Positions 35,424 through 43,769 of a stretch of 64,000 bases of DNA are shown piece by piece; the first letter of the stretch is position 1; each line of letters starts with the position of its first letter. The DNA is from Streptomyces sp. TLI_235. Lineage in GTDB: Bacteria > Actinomycetota > Actinomycetes > Streptomycetales > Streptomycetaceae. Under the pieces are notes generated by a model. That model ran no database searches. It saw only the letters and a list, made by a program, of their open reading frames with translations, and had not been told where the DNA came from. Position numbers and translations under genes: made by a program. The stretch lies in assembly GCA_002300355.1 (NCBI GenBank), contig NSGV01000001.1, positions 1,054,001-1,118,000 on the forward strand. Direction: 5' to 3'.

Positions 35424-37007
35424 TCAGGCGAGGCGCTCGGCGATGCGGTCGGCGACCCGCAGGGCGTTGGCGATGGCCGTCAGCGACGGGTTCACCGCGC
35501 CGATGCTCGGGAAGAAGCTCGTGTCCACGACGTAGAGGTTGTCGAGGTCGTGGGCCCGGCAGTCGACGTCGAGGGCCGAGCTCCGCGGGTCGGTGCCGAA
35601 GCGTACGGTGCCGGCCTGGTGGGCGGTGGCGCCGATCGGCATGCCCTTGTGCAGGTACAGGCTGTGCGGCAGCAGGTGGTGCTCGTGCATGCCGAGCCGG
35701 CCGAGCATCTGGCGGAGCTTGTGCTGCAGCCTCCTCAGCCCTTCGACGTTGTTCTTCTCGTCCAGGGCGAGGTGGATGCCGCCGTCCGCGTCCAGGGTGA
35801 CGCGGTTGTCGGGGTGCGGAAGGTCCTCGCCGCAGAGCCAGAAGTCCACCGCGTGGTGGGCGAGCACCTCGAAGGGCAGGTCGGGCGAGGCCATGCCCGC
35901 CCAGCGCGGCGCCTCGCCCCGGATCTGGTCGGCGTCGGACTTGCCGAGCATCTGGATGCCGCCGAGCGGGTACTCCCAGTCGTCCGCGCCCAGGTACCAG
36001 TCGTTCAGGGCGAGGGTCTTCTGGAACTGCGTGTCGTTGGGCTCCTTGGAGACCGCCATCAGGGCGAGGTTGTTGTGCCGCATGTAGTGGCGGCCCACCA
36101 CGCCGGAGCTGTTGGCCAGGCCGTCCGGATGCCTGTCGTCGGCCGACCGGAGCAGCAGCGCGGCGGAGTTGACGGCACCGCAGGCGACCACCACGATGTC
36201 GGCGGAGTACTCCGCGACCGTCCCGTCGGCGAGTTCGGCGACCACCGTGTCGACGCTGCGGCCGGTCGGGCCGGTCTCGAGCCTGCGGACGTTCGCGCCG
36301 GTGACCATCGTGACGTTGTCGTGTTCCAGGGCGGGGTCGACGCACACGACCTGGGCGTCGGCCTTGCCCCGTACCAGGCAGGGGAAGCCGTCGACCCGGT
36401 TGCAGCGGATGCACACGCTCTCGTGGGTCGCCCGGCCGTCGCCGTCCTGGGTGAGGTTCACGCCGATGGGCAGGTGGAAGGGGTGCAGGCCCTGCTTCTC
36501 CAGGTCGTCGCTGAGCTGCTGGATCCTCGGCTCGTGCTGCACCGGCGGGTAGGCGTACTGGGCACTGGCCGGCCCCTCGGTCGGGTCCTCGCCGTGACGG
36601 CCGTGCACCAGGTACAGGTGTTCGGCCTGGGTGTAGTACGGCTCCAGGTCCTCGTAGCGGATCGGCCAGGCCGGGGAGATGCCGCCGTGGTGGTGCAGTT
36701 CGCCGAAGTCCTGGGGGCGGAGGCGGAAGAGCGCGGCGCCGTAGAACTTCGTGTTCCCGCCGACGTAGTAGTTGACCTCGGGCGGGAACGCCTCGCCGTG
36801 TTTGTCGTACCAGAACTCGGGGGCGCGGTACTTGCCCTTGACGAAGACCGCGGTGGACTCCCAGTTGTCCCGCTCGCGGGGCAGGTAGTCGCCGCGTTCC
36901 AGGATGAGGATGCGCCTGCCGGTGGGGGCGAGGCGGTGGGCGAGGGTGCCGCCGCCCGCTCCGGTGCCGATGACGATGACGTCGTAGTGCTCGCTGGTTC
37001 CTGCCAT
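35424..37007 (-). CDS. GMC-family FAD oxidoreductase
   Basis: Encodes 527 residues from the ATG at 37005-37007, with AGGTGA upstream; a GTG three codons earlier is possible. FAD binding is shown by VIVIGTGAGGGTLAHRL near the N-terminus and the C-terminal block DTSFFPSIGAVNPSLTAIANALR. The likely active-site His lies in GATAHQAGTVRFG. A CIRCNRVDGFPC cysteine cluster near residue 215 is typical of the bacterial group that includes choline/sorbosone-type dehydrogenases. It oxidises an alcohol or sugar, with an unidentified electron acceptor. It is probably in one operon with the cyclase and GH15 genes upstream (gaps of 55 and 22 bp). Confidence 0.88.
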   Translation of the reverse strand: MAGTSEHYDVIVIGTGAGGGTLAHRLAPTGRRILILERGDYLPRERDNWESTAVFVKGKYRAPEFWYDKHGEAFPPEVNYYVGGNTKFYGAALFRLRPQDFGELHHHGGISPAWPIRYEDLEPYYTQAEHLYLVHGRHGEDPTEGPASAQYAYPPVQHEPRIQQLSDDLEKQGLHPFHLPIGVNLTQDGDGRATHESVCIRCNRVDGFPCLVRGKADAQVVCVDPALEHDNVTMVTGANVRRLETGPTGRSVDTVVAELADGTVAEYSADIVVVACGAVNSAALLLRSADDRHPDGLANSSGVVGRHYMRHNNLALMAVSKEPNDTQFQKTLALNDWYLGADDWEYPLGGIQMLGKSDADQIRGEAPRWAGMASPDLPFEVLAHHAVDFWLCGEDLPHPDNRVTLDADGGIHLALDEKNNVEGLRRLQHKLRQMLGRLGMHEHHLLPHSLYLHKGMPIGATAHQAGTVRFGTDPRSSALDVDCRAHDLDNLYVVDTSFFPSIGAVNPSLTAIANALRVADRIAERLA

Positions 37008-37062
37008 GGTGGTCACCTAGGGTCGTGTTGGGGGACGCGGGCCGAATACGGTGGACGGACCG

Positions 37063-38034
37063 TCAGAGGACGGCGATCGGGTTGACCGGCGAGCCGGTGG
37101 CCGCGGGCAGCCGCAGGGGTGCGACCACGCACAGGAAGGACCAGCGGCCCTCCTGCTCACAGAGCGGTACCAGCTCCTCGAACTGCAGGTAGTCCATGAG
37201 GTGCAGCCCGAGGGCGTGGACCCCGAGGACGTGCACCGGGAAGGCCACACCCTCGGTGGCGCTGGGGGCGGTGTCGTTGTTGCCGTCGCTGCCGAGCGCA
37301 CAGACCCGCCGCTCGGCCAGGAACTCCATCGCCGACGGGTGCAGGCCGGCCCGGCTGCGCGCGGCGTCCCAGGGCCCCGCCTCGACGCGCCTGCGGCGGT
37401 GGCCGACCCGGACGAGCAGGATGTCCCCGGTGCCGACCCGGACGTGCTGCGCGGCCTCGGCGGCGAGCAGGTCGTCGGCGGTGACGTGGTCACCGGGCTC
37501 CAGCCACGGCACGCCGCGCAGCCGCGGAATGTCGAGCAGGACACCGCGGCCGACGATGCCGTTGCGGGCCAGCCCGACGGTGAGCGCGGTGGCGCCGTCC
37601 GCGGTGACCGTGTCGGCCGGGACGCCGCCGTACAGGGTGCCGTCCCAGACGACGTGGCACAGCGCGTCGAGGTGGCTGTCGGCGTCGCCGTGCACGTTCA
37701 TGGCGAAGTGGTCGGTGGCGAAGTGCAGTCCGGTGTCCGCCGCCTCGCTCTCGGGCCGGCTGGTGAGCCGGTGGCCGGCCGGGTGCGGGTTGTCGGGTGC
37801 GGCGGCGGTCTCGATCGGGGAGGACAGCGACACGGTCAGTCCCGAACGGACCTCCGCCGCCGCGTGCCGGACGGTGTCCGGCGTGATGGCCGCCAGAGCC
37901 CCGCGCACGCCCGCCGGTCCGACGTCGCGCGTCACCGCCGCCCCGGTCGTGCCGGCCGCCTCCACGGCCTCCACCGCCCGTGCCTGCAGGCGCGCGTACA
38001 GGCGACGGAACTCGGCGAGGCTCTGTACGGCCAC
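37063..38034 (-). CDS. Cyclase family protein (kynurenine formamidase-like metal hydrolase)
   Basis: Encodes 323 residues from a GTG at 38032-38034 with a GGGGGG ribosome binding site. The metal-binding signature appears as NVHGDADSHLDALCH, equivalent to HxGTHxDxPxH, so two His and one Asp are in place. LTVSLSSPIET at the front and the C-terminal VHVLGVHALGLHLMDY also match the longer cyclase-family proteins of actinobacteria. Such enzymes hydrolyse amides or lactones, as kynurenine formamidase does. It follows the GH15 gene by 22 bp, so it is in an operon, but no joint pathway is evident. Confidence 0.82.
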   Translation of the reverse strand: MAVQSLAEFRRLYARLQARAVEAVEAAGTTGAAVTRDVGPAGVRGALAAITPDTVRHAAAEVRSGLTVSLSSPIETAAAPDNPHPAGHRLTSRPESEAADTGLHFATDHFAMNVHGDADSHLDALCHVVWDGTLYGGVPADTVTADGATALTVGLARNGIVGRGVLLDIPRLRGVPWLEPGDHVTADDLLAAEAAQHVRVGTGDILLVRVGHRRRRVEAGPWDAARSRAGLHPSAMEFLAERRVCALGSDGNNDTAPSATEGVAFPVHVLGVHALGLHLMDYLQFEELVPLCEQEGRWSFLCVVAPLRLPAATGSPVNPIAVL

Positions 38035-38056
38035 GGCCGGCCCCCCGGGCGCGGGG

Positions 38057-39886
38057 TCAGCCCCGCTGCCGGTCAATGGCCTCGTCCAGGGTCGACGCCG
38101 CCATGATGAGCGACAGGTGGGTGAACGCCTGCGGGAAGTTGCCGAGCTGCTCACCGCTCGGCCCGATCTCCTCGGCGAACAGGCCGACGTGGTTGGCGTA
38201 GGTGTGCATCTTCTCGAAGGTGTAGCGCGCCGGCCGGACGCGCCCGGCACGCGCGAGGGCGTCGACGTAGAGGTAGGTGCACAGGCTGAAGGTGCCCTCC
38301 GAGCCTCGCAGACCGTCCGGAGAGGCGGCCGGGTCGTAGCGGTAGACGAGGCTGTCCGAGACGAGCTTGCGCTCCATCGCGTCCAGGGTGGAGAGCCAGC
38401 CCGGGCTCTTCGCGGCGAGGAACCCCACCCGCGGGATCAGCAGCAGGGAGGCGTCCAGGACGTCGCCGCCGTAGTGCTGCACGAGGGCCTGTTCGCTCCG
38501 GCTCCAGCCCTTGTCCATGACCTGTTCGAGAATGCTGTCGCGGGCGGCCCGCCACCGCGGGATGTCGGCGGGCCGGCTGAGCTCGGTCGCCAGCCGCATG
38601 CCCCGGTCGAACGCCACCCAGCACATCACCCGGCTGTAGGTGAAGTCGTTGCGCCCGCCGCGCGTCTCCCAGATGCCCTCGTCCGGGCGGTCCCAGTTGT
38701 CGGACAGCCAGTCCAGTGTCCTGGCCAGGCCCTTCCACCCGTGGTAGCCCAGCTCCATGCCGACCTCCCGGCCGGCCTCCATGCCCTCCGCCATCGCGTA
38801 GAGGGACTCGCCGTAGATGTCCAGCTGAAGCTGGTCGGCGGCGGCGTTGCCGGCCCGGACCGGGCGCGACCCCCGGTAGCCCTCCCAGTGGTCGAGGATC
38901 TCCTCGGTCAGGTGCGGGTCGCCGTCCACCCGGTACATGATCTGCAGCCGCTCGCCGGGCAGGTCCGCCCTGTCCCGCATCCGGTCGCCCAGCCACCTGG
39001 TGAACGCCGACGCCTCCTCCGTGAACCCCAGGTCGAGCAGCGCGCGGACGGAGAGGGAGCCATCCCTGACCCACGAGTACCGGTAGTCCCAGTTGCGTTC
39101 GCCACCGACCTGTTCCGGCAGGCCCATGGTGGCCGCGGCGACCGGCGCCCCCGTCGGGTGGTAGGTGAGGAGTTTGATCGTGATGGCGGAACGGTTCACC
39201 ATCTCCGCCCAGCGGCCCCGGTAGTGGGAGGTGTGCAGCCACTTCTGCCAGAAGTCCACCTCCTGCCAGAGCCGCGCCGTCACGTCCTCGACCGTGAGGG
39301 GAGGCGGCGCCTCACCGCCGGCATCGCAGGTGGTGAACACGGCTGCGGCCGACTCCCCGACACCGAGGGTGACCGTGCCGCGGACGTCCTGCCCGTCCCG
39401 CTCCAGCGGAAAGCTGGACTGCAGGTGGCCCGTGATGCCCGGTGCACGGAAGACCGCCTCCTGCGGCCGCAGATCGAGCTCGTGGTCGGCCCGGCCGTAG
39501 TCGAACCGCGGCCGGCACTCCAGGACGAAGCGCACGGTGCCGCGCACCGCGCGGATCACCCGGATCAGGCTGTGGCGGTCGGTGGGGGTGCGGCTGACGT
39601 TGGCCGGCATCCAGTCGACGACCTCGCCGACGCCGTCCGGCGACATGAACCGCGTGACCAGCACACCGGTGTCCGGATAGTAGAGCTGCTTGCACGTCAC
39701 GTCCGAGTGCTCCGGTGCCAGCCGGAAGTACCCGCCGCGATCGTGGTCGAGCAGCGAGGCGAACACGCTCGGCGAGTCGAACCTCGGCGAGCAGAACCAG
39801 TTCACCACGCCCTGCGAGGAGACCAGGGCGGCGGTCTGCAGGTCACCCACCAGCCCGTGATCGGCGATCGGCGGATAACGATCCAT
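38057..39886 (-). CDS. Glycoside hydrolase family 15 (trehalase / glucoamylase-like)
   Basis: Encodes 609 residues from the ATG at 39884-39886. The N-terminal beta-sandwich (about 1-215) begins PPIADHGLVGDLQTAALVS; the (alpha/alpha)6 barrel follows with NWDYRYSWVRDGSLSVRAL, carrying the general acid region, and EEIGPSGEQLGNFPQAFTH at the end, carrying the catalytic base Glu. No signal peptide, so it is cytoplasmic. Mycobacterial relatives are trehalases and others are glucoamylases, so the substrate is probably trehalose or a small alpha-glucan. Trehalose turnover would fit the stress-related setting. Confidence 0.92.
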   Translation of the reverse strand: MDRYPPIADHGLVGDLQTAALVSSQGVVNWFCSPRFDSPSVFASLLDHDRGGYFRLAPEHSDVTCKQLYYPDTGVLVTRFMSPDGVGEVVDWMPANVSRTPTDRHSLIRVIRAVRGTVRFVLECRPRFDYGRADHELDLRPQEAVFRAPGITGHLQSSFPLERDGQDVRGTVTLGVGESAAAVFTTCDAGGEAPPPLTVEDVTARLWQEVDFWQKWLHTSHYRGRWAEMVNRSAITIKLLTYHPTGAPVAAATMGLPEQVGGERNWDYRYSWVRDGSLSVRALLDLGFTEEASAFTRWLGDRMRDRADLPGERLQIMYRVDGDPHLTEEILDHWEGYRGSRPVRAGNAAADQLQLDIYGESLYAMAEGMEAGREVGMELGYHGWKGLARTLDWLSDNWDRPDEGIWETRGGRNDFTYSRVMCWVAFDRGMRLATELSRPADIPRWRAARDSILEQVMDKGWSRSEQALVQHYGGDVLDASLLLIPRVGFLAAKSPGWLSTLDAMERKLVSDSLVYRYDPAASPDGLRGSEGTFSLCTYLYVDALARAGRVRPARYTFEKMHTYANHVGLFAEEIGPSGEQLGNFPQAFTHLSLIMAASTLDEAIDRQRG

Positions 39887-40098
39887 CAGCGTCCCATCCC
39901 GCGAGCGATTCCGGCCCGTTCACTATCCGACACGCTGCGTGAGGATGCCTGTCAACGCGCCGAGCCTCCCGGCAGCCGGCTGCCCCTCGCCCGGCCGGCC
40001 CGGCCCCGGCCCGGCCCCGGCGCGCGCATTCGGGGCCGCTCCCGGTGACTCGACCACAGTTGATCTTCCTGGGCGGCTCAGGGTCACGTCGTTATGGC

Positions 40099-40807
40099 TC
40101 AGCGCCGGCGACCGGCCTCAAGCCAGTAATTGATGCGGGCCGACGCAGGGCTGCTCCTCCCACCGTGGCCGATGGGCTGCACTGTCGCGCGAGGAGCCTG
40201 GGGCCAGGGGTGACGCAGGGCCAGTGCGTGCAGCGGGATCGTGAGGGCGGCGAGGGCGGTGGCGAGGAGGAGGTACGTGTCCGCCAGTCGAGGTGGTCGG
40301 CGAGGGCGGCGGTGACGGGGGCGAAGACGGTGGAGGCGAGTCCGCCGGCGAGGGTGACGGTGGTGAGGGCTCGGACGTGGTCGGGTGCGTGCCAGCGGTT
40401 GAGGGCGGTGAAGGCAGGCTGGTAGAAGGTCGCGGCCATGGCGGTGCCTGCGAGCAGCCGGGCGGCGAAGAACACGGGCAGGTCAGGGGCGAGCGCGATG
40501 CCGACGAGCGCGACGGCGCCGAGGGCGGAGCCCGCGGTCATCACCCCCGCGAGCCGTGGCGGTCGCTGATGCGGCCGACGGGGATACCGACCAGAGCCGA
40601 CAGGAGAAGGGCGGCAGTGAACGCGGCGGTGGCCTGCGGCGTGCTCCAGCCGGTGTCGGCGGTGATGTGCGGGGCGAGCACGGGGAAGGCGTAGTAGAGG
40701 ATGCCCCAGCCGGTGATCTGGGTGATGCACAGGGCGGGCAGGGCGGCGCGGGGCCGCGACCGGCCCCCTGTTCCGGTCGCGGCCCCGCTGAGGTGAGTGG
40801 CGGTCAC
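40099..40807 (-). pseudogene. MFS transporter remnant
   Basis: Reading leftward from a GTG at 40807, eight bases after the flavoprotein stop, the first frame gives LCITQITGWGILYYAFPVL and ends at GRISDRHGSRG. The next frame continues with VMTAGSALGAVALVGIAL and VFFAARLLAGTAMAATFYQP up to ADHLDW. A third frame then carries DTYLLLATALAALTIPLHALALR to a stop at 40099. Two frameshifts and loss of the C-terminal half leave about six of twelve membrane segments. It was the third gene of the arsenic-linked operon and may once have exported arsenicals or a conjugate. Confidence 0.72.
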
Positions 40808-40815
40808 GCGAGAGG

Positions 40816-42201
40816 TCAGCACCCGCCGCTGGTGGAGCACGACGAGGATTCGGTGGCGGGAGCGCCGAGGGTGATGAGCTGCGGCCCGGCCGGGACCGAG
40901 CAGCAGCCACCGCTGCCGTTCTGTGCCGCGTCAGGCTCGTCGAAGAGGCCTGCGCCGCCGCAGACTCCGGTCTCGGGGAGGGTGAGTTCGACGCGGGCAG
41001 CGGCCTCGTGGTCGCCGGCGAGCTGGGCGGCGACGGAGCGGGCCTGCTCGTAGCCGGTCATGGCGAGGAACGTCGGCGCGCGGCCGTACGACTTCATGCC
41101 GACCAGGTAGACGTCGCTCTCGGGGTGGGCGAGCTCGCCTGCGCCGTGCGGGTAGACGGTGCCGCAGGAGTGCTGGTTGGGGTCGATCAGCGGGGCGAGG
41201 GCGGTGGGGGCCTGGAGACGCTCGTCGAGGCCGAGTCGGACCTCGGAGAGGAAGGACAGGTCCGGGCGCAGGCCAGTCAGGACGACGACCTGGTCGACGG
41301 GTTCGCTGCGGCGGCCGTCCTCGGCGACGAGGACCAGGCGGTCGCCGTCGGCCTCGACGGCGGCGGTGCGGAAGCCGGTGAGCGCGGTGGCGTGGCCGTC
41401 GTCGACGGCCTTCTTGGCGCGCAGGCCGAGGGCGCCGCGGGCGGGCAGCTGGTCGGCCTCGCCGCCGCCGTACGTGCTGCCGTTGATGCCGCGGCGCAGC
41501 ACCCAGACGGCGTGCGTGCCGGGCTCGGCCTCCGCGAGGTCGGCGAGGTAGGCGAGAGCGGTGAACGCCGAGGCGCCGGTGCCGACCACCGCGGTGCGCC
41601 TGCCCGCGAACCGCTCCCGAACCGCCGGGTCTGCAAGGTCGGGGACGCGGTAGGAGATGCGGCCGTTGGCGGCTCGCTCGCCGAGAGCGGGCAGGCCGTT
41701 GGCGCCGAGCGGGTTGGGGGTGGACCACGTACCGGAGGCGTCGACCACCGCGCGGGCAAGGATGCGCTCCTCGCGGCCGTCGGCGTGCTCGACGTGGACG
41801 GTGAAGGGCTGCTCGTCCCGGCCGGCGTCGACGATGCGGTCCCGGCCGGCGCGGGCGACGCCGGTCACGCGGGTGTTGTAGCGGACGCGGTCGCCGAGCA
41901 CGTCGGCGAGGGGCTGTAGGTACTGCTCGGCCCAGTCGCCGCCGGACGGGTACGCCTTGCCGTCGGGCCGGGTCCAGCCGGTCGGGGCGAGGAGCTTCTC
42001 GGCGGCCGGGTCGATCAGCTCCGCCCACGGCGAGAAGAGCCTCACGTGCGCCCACTCGCGGACCGCCGTTCCGGCCGAGGCTCCGGCCTCCAGCACCACG
42101 GGTTCGATGCCGCGCTCGATCAGGTGGGCTGCGGCGGCGAGGCCGATCGGTCCGGCGCCGATGACGGCGACGGGCAGGTCCTCGGGGGTGTTCTCGGTCA
42201 T
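40816..42201 (-). CDS. FAD/NAD(P)-binding flavoprotein with Cys-rich tail (arsenic island)
   Basis: Encodes 461 residues from the ATG at 42199-42201 (GGAG upstream). FAD-binding VAVIGAGPIGLAAAAHL begins at about residue 11, and a second nucleotide motif, AVVGTGASAFTALAYL, lies near 200, as in flavin-containing monooxygenases and ArsO-type proteins. A thioredoxin-reductase-like disulfide motif is absent. The last 45 residues are unusual: VCGGAGLF, SGGCCSV and SSSCSTSGGC at the very end, which could bind thiophilic metalloids. It follows the 63-residue Cys-pair peptide by 49 bp in the same operon. Oxidation or conjugation of an arsenical is a reasonable guess only. Confidence 0.8.
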   Translation of the reverse strand: MTENTPEDLPVAVIGAGPIGLAAAAHLIERGIEPVVLEAGASAGTAVREWAHVRLFSPWAELIDPAAEKLLAPTGWTRPDGKAYPSGGDWAEQYLQPLADVLGDRVRYNTRVTGVARAGRDRIVDAGRDEQPFTVHVEHADGREERILARAVVDASGTWSTPNPLGANGLPALGERAANGRISYRVPDLADPAVRERFAGRRTAVVGTGASAFTALAYLADLAEAEPGTHAVWVLRRGINGSTYGGGEADQLPARGALGLRAKKAVDDGHATALTGFRTAAVEADGDRLVLVAEDGRRSEPVDQVVVLTGLRPDLSFLSEVRLGLDERLQAPTALAPLIDPNQHSCGTVYPHGAGELAHPESDVYLVGMKSYGRAPTFLAMTGYEQARSVAAQLAGDHEAAARVELTLPETGVCGGAGLFDEPDAAQNGSGGCCSVPAGPQLITLGAPATESSSCSTSGGC

Positions 42202-42250
42202 CTCGGGTCTCCACGTCGGTAGGAGGGTGGCTGGCTGTGGAAGGGCCGGA

Positions 42251-42442
42251 TCAGCAGCAGCCGGCGCCGGCGGCGGTGGCCTCGCGCTTGGCGTCCGGGG
42301 CGCAGCAGGTTCCGGCGGCAGCGGCGTCCTGGGCGGTGCCGCAGCAGGGGGTGGCGGCCGCGGGCCGCTGGATGCGGTGCGTCTCTGCCGGGCCGCTGGT
42401 GCAGCAGCTGGTGGCGCGGTCGTCGGTGGTGTGCTCGGTCAT
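42251..42442 (-). CDS. Small Cys-pair peptide, putative metalloid-binding protein
   Basis: A 63-residue ORF starting at the ATG at 42440-42442 with GGAGG five bases upstream. It has four vicinal cysteine pairs at residues 13-14, 33-34, 46-47 and 62-63 (the protein ends GAGCC), embedded in Ala/Thr/Gly-rich, probably disordered sequence with two His and several Asp/Glu. No named family was recognised. It is the first gene of an operon with the Cys-tailed flavoprotein, behind an operator-like sequence shared with the divergent arsR. Vicinal thiols bind As(III) or Sb(III) tightly, so a metallochaperone or sponge role is inferred. Confidence 0.7.
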   Translation of the reverse strand: MTEHTTDDRATSCCTSGPAETHRIQRPAAATPCCGTAQDAAAAGTCCAPDAKREATAAGAGCC

Positions 42443-42524
42443 GACTGCCTCCAGGGGTCTCTTGTTTCGAAGTTTGTCGATGTCCTGTTGTTGTGCGGCC
42501 AGCATGGCACCTGATTTGATGGAC

Positions 42525-42551
42525 GTCAACATAGACACTTGTCGAATCAAG
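42525..42551 (-). promoter_or_regulatory. Putative ArsR operator upstream of the Cys-peptide operon
   Basis: The 27-bp sequence has the form TCAACATAGA-n6-TCGAATC and recurs almost unchanged at 42979-43005, where it covers the start of an arsR gene. It lies 83 bp upstream of the Cys-peptide ATG. Shared sequence at two ars promoters argues for one repressor controlling both. Confidence 0.6.
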
Positions 42552-42599
42552 AGAACACCCGTCACGCGCCGGCTGCGACGCCCGCCGACCGCGCCCGTC

Positions 42600-42949
42600 T
42601 TCGACACTGGCGCCTACCGCGCCGCACTGGAGGCCGCGCTCCGGAGCGGCGACCGCTGTTCTCGGCCGCGGACAGCGGAACGCTGCTGTGGCCGGACGGG
42701 CGGCGCGAGCACGCCGACGCCGCCATCCTCGCCACCGGCCACCGGCCCGACGTGCCGTGCCGTACCTGCGCGGCCTGGGTGGCGACGCGGTGCACCGCTG
42801 CACCGCGGCGACCCCTCCGCACCCACTCGCTGCTCGCCGACGTCGGCCTGGAGTGGCAGCGCAGCCTCTCCTCGGCGTCGCTGCGCGGAGTGGGCCGCGA
42901 CGCCGCGCACATCGCCCGACACCTCGCCGCCCGGCCGGGCCGACAGTAG
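42600..42949 (+). pseudogene. ArsO-like flavoprotein remnant (C-terminal part)
   Basis: Lies between the two operator copies. The first frame gives LLWPDGRREHADAAILATGHRPDV, a frameshift leads to VPYLRGLGG, and the original frame then resumes with VGLEWQRSLSSASLRGVGRDAAHIARHLA before the stop at 42949. These are the C-terminal signatures of flavin-containing monooxygenases of the ArsO type. The FAD-binding N-terminal half is missing. The fragment is a dead gene, though its DNA now spaces the divergent promoters. Confidence 0.65.
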
Positions 42950-42978
42950 GCCGCCCTTCCGATGTGATTCGGCAAGTG

Positions 42979-43005
42979 TCAACATAGATGCATGTCGAAT
43001 CTTGA
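42979..43005 (+). promoter_or_regulatory. Putative ArsR operator overlapping the arsR start
   Basis: Second copy of the 27-bp element (TCAACATAGA-n6-TCGAATC). It covers the ATG at 42992, so repressor bound here would block both promoter and translation start. No ribosome binding site precedes the ATG, consistent with a leaderless mRNA. Confidence 0.6.
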
Positions 43006-43360
43006 GGTGGTCAACCTTCCACTGCTCGATCCGGAGGCCGCAGCGCCCTGCTGCCCGCCGCTTACCTCCGCCCCGCTCTCCGAAGAGGACTCGGTCAGGA
43101 TGGCGGCGATGTTCAAGGCCCTGTCCGACCCGGTTCGCCTACGGCTCTTCTCCCGCGTCGCCTCCCACGAGGGCGGCGAGGCGTGCGTGTGCGACATCCA
43201 GGACGTCGGCGTCTCCCAGCCCACCGTCTCCCACCACCTCAAGAAGCTCCGCGAGGCCGGCCTGCTCACCTCGGAGCGGCGGGGCACCTGGGTGTACTAC
43301 CGCGTCGCCCCGAGCGTGCTCGCCGCCATGGCCGGCATGCTCACCGCCGCCACGGGCTGA
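42992..43360 (+). CDS. arsR: ArsR/SmtB-family arsenic-responsive repressor
   Basis: Encodes 122 residues. Winged helix-turn-helix: MFKALSDPVRLRLFSRV, recognition helix VSQPTVSHHLKKLREAGLL, and wing RRGTWVYYRV. Candidate As(III) ligands are Cys pairs: AAPCCPPL near the N-terminus and EACVCDIQD in the helix corresponding to the classical ArsR CVC site. It is divergent from the Cys-peptide/flavoprotein/MFS operon and very likely represses it and itself through the duplicated 27-bp element. The ATG lies inside one element without a Shine-Dalgarno sequence. Confidence 0.9.
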   Translation: MSNLEVVNLPLLDPEAAAPCCPPLTSAPLSEEDSVRMAAMFKALSDPVRLRLFSRVASHEGGEACVCDIQDVGVSQPTVSHHLKKLREAGLLTSERRGTWVYYRVAPSVLAAMAGMLTAATG

Positions 43361-43392
43361 GCCGACACCAGGCGTTCCCAGGGGTTACTCGA

Positions 43393-43412
43393 TCGACTAT
43401 CGTCGATTATCG
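43393..43412 (+). promoter_or_regulatory. Tandem 10-bp element before the second arsR
   Basis: TCGACTATCG and TCGATTATCG stand head to tail directly against the ATG at 43413. The element is AT-richer than its surroundings and takes the place of a ribosome binding site. It is a likely autoregulatory operator on a leaderless transcript. Confidence 0.5.
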
Positions 43413-43769
43413 ATGAATAAGTCGAACTACGCCAGCACCGTTGTCGACGCCGAGGCCGCCGAGCTGTACGCGTCGTGGTTCAAGGCGCTCGCGGACCCCA
43501 CCCGCATCCAGCTGCTGCACCTGCTCGCCGCCGAAGGCCGGCCGATGAGCGTCGGCGAGATCGTCGAACGCTCGCCGGTGAGCCAGTCGACGGTCTCCCA
43601 CCACCTGAAGGTCCTCGCAGAGGTGCGCTTCGTCCTCCCCGAGAAGCAGGGCACATCCACCCGCTACCAGGTCAACCGCACCTGTCTGACGGTCTTTCCG
43701 GCGGCCGTCGCGGCCATCCTCGCCGAGCCTCGCACCCAGCCGCCCCGAGAGGACAATCGTGGCTGCTGA
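43413..43769 (+). CDS. ArsR-family transcriptional repressor
   Basis: Encodes 118 residues from the ATG at 43413. Winged helix: LYASWFKALADPTRIQLLHLL, then SPVSQSTVSHHLKVLAEV and the wing GTSTRYQVN. It lacks the CVC-type site; Cys residues are only in the C-terminal part (RTCLTVF and the final NRGC), so its inducer or ligand geometry differs from the first ArsR. Its 3' end overlaps the GNAT start by 11 bp, so repressor and acetyltransferase are made together. The inducer may be the acetyltransferase substrate rather than arsenite. Confidence 0.87.
   Translation: MNKSNYASTVVDAEAAELYASWFKALADPTRIQLLHLLAAEGRPMSVGEIVERSPVSQSTVSHHLKVLAEVRFVLPEKQGTSTRYQVNRTCLTVFPAAVAAILAEPRTQPPREDNRGC

Noticed and set aside
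37196..40048. A 950-codon + strand open frame
   Set aside because: It lies antisense to the GH15 and cyclase genes, lacks any recognisable domain and has no ribosome binding site.
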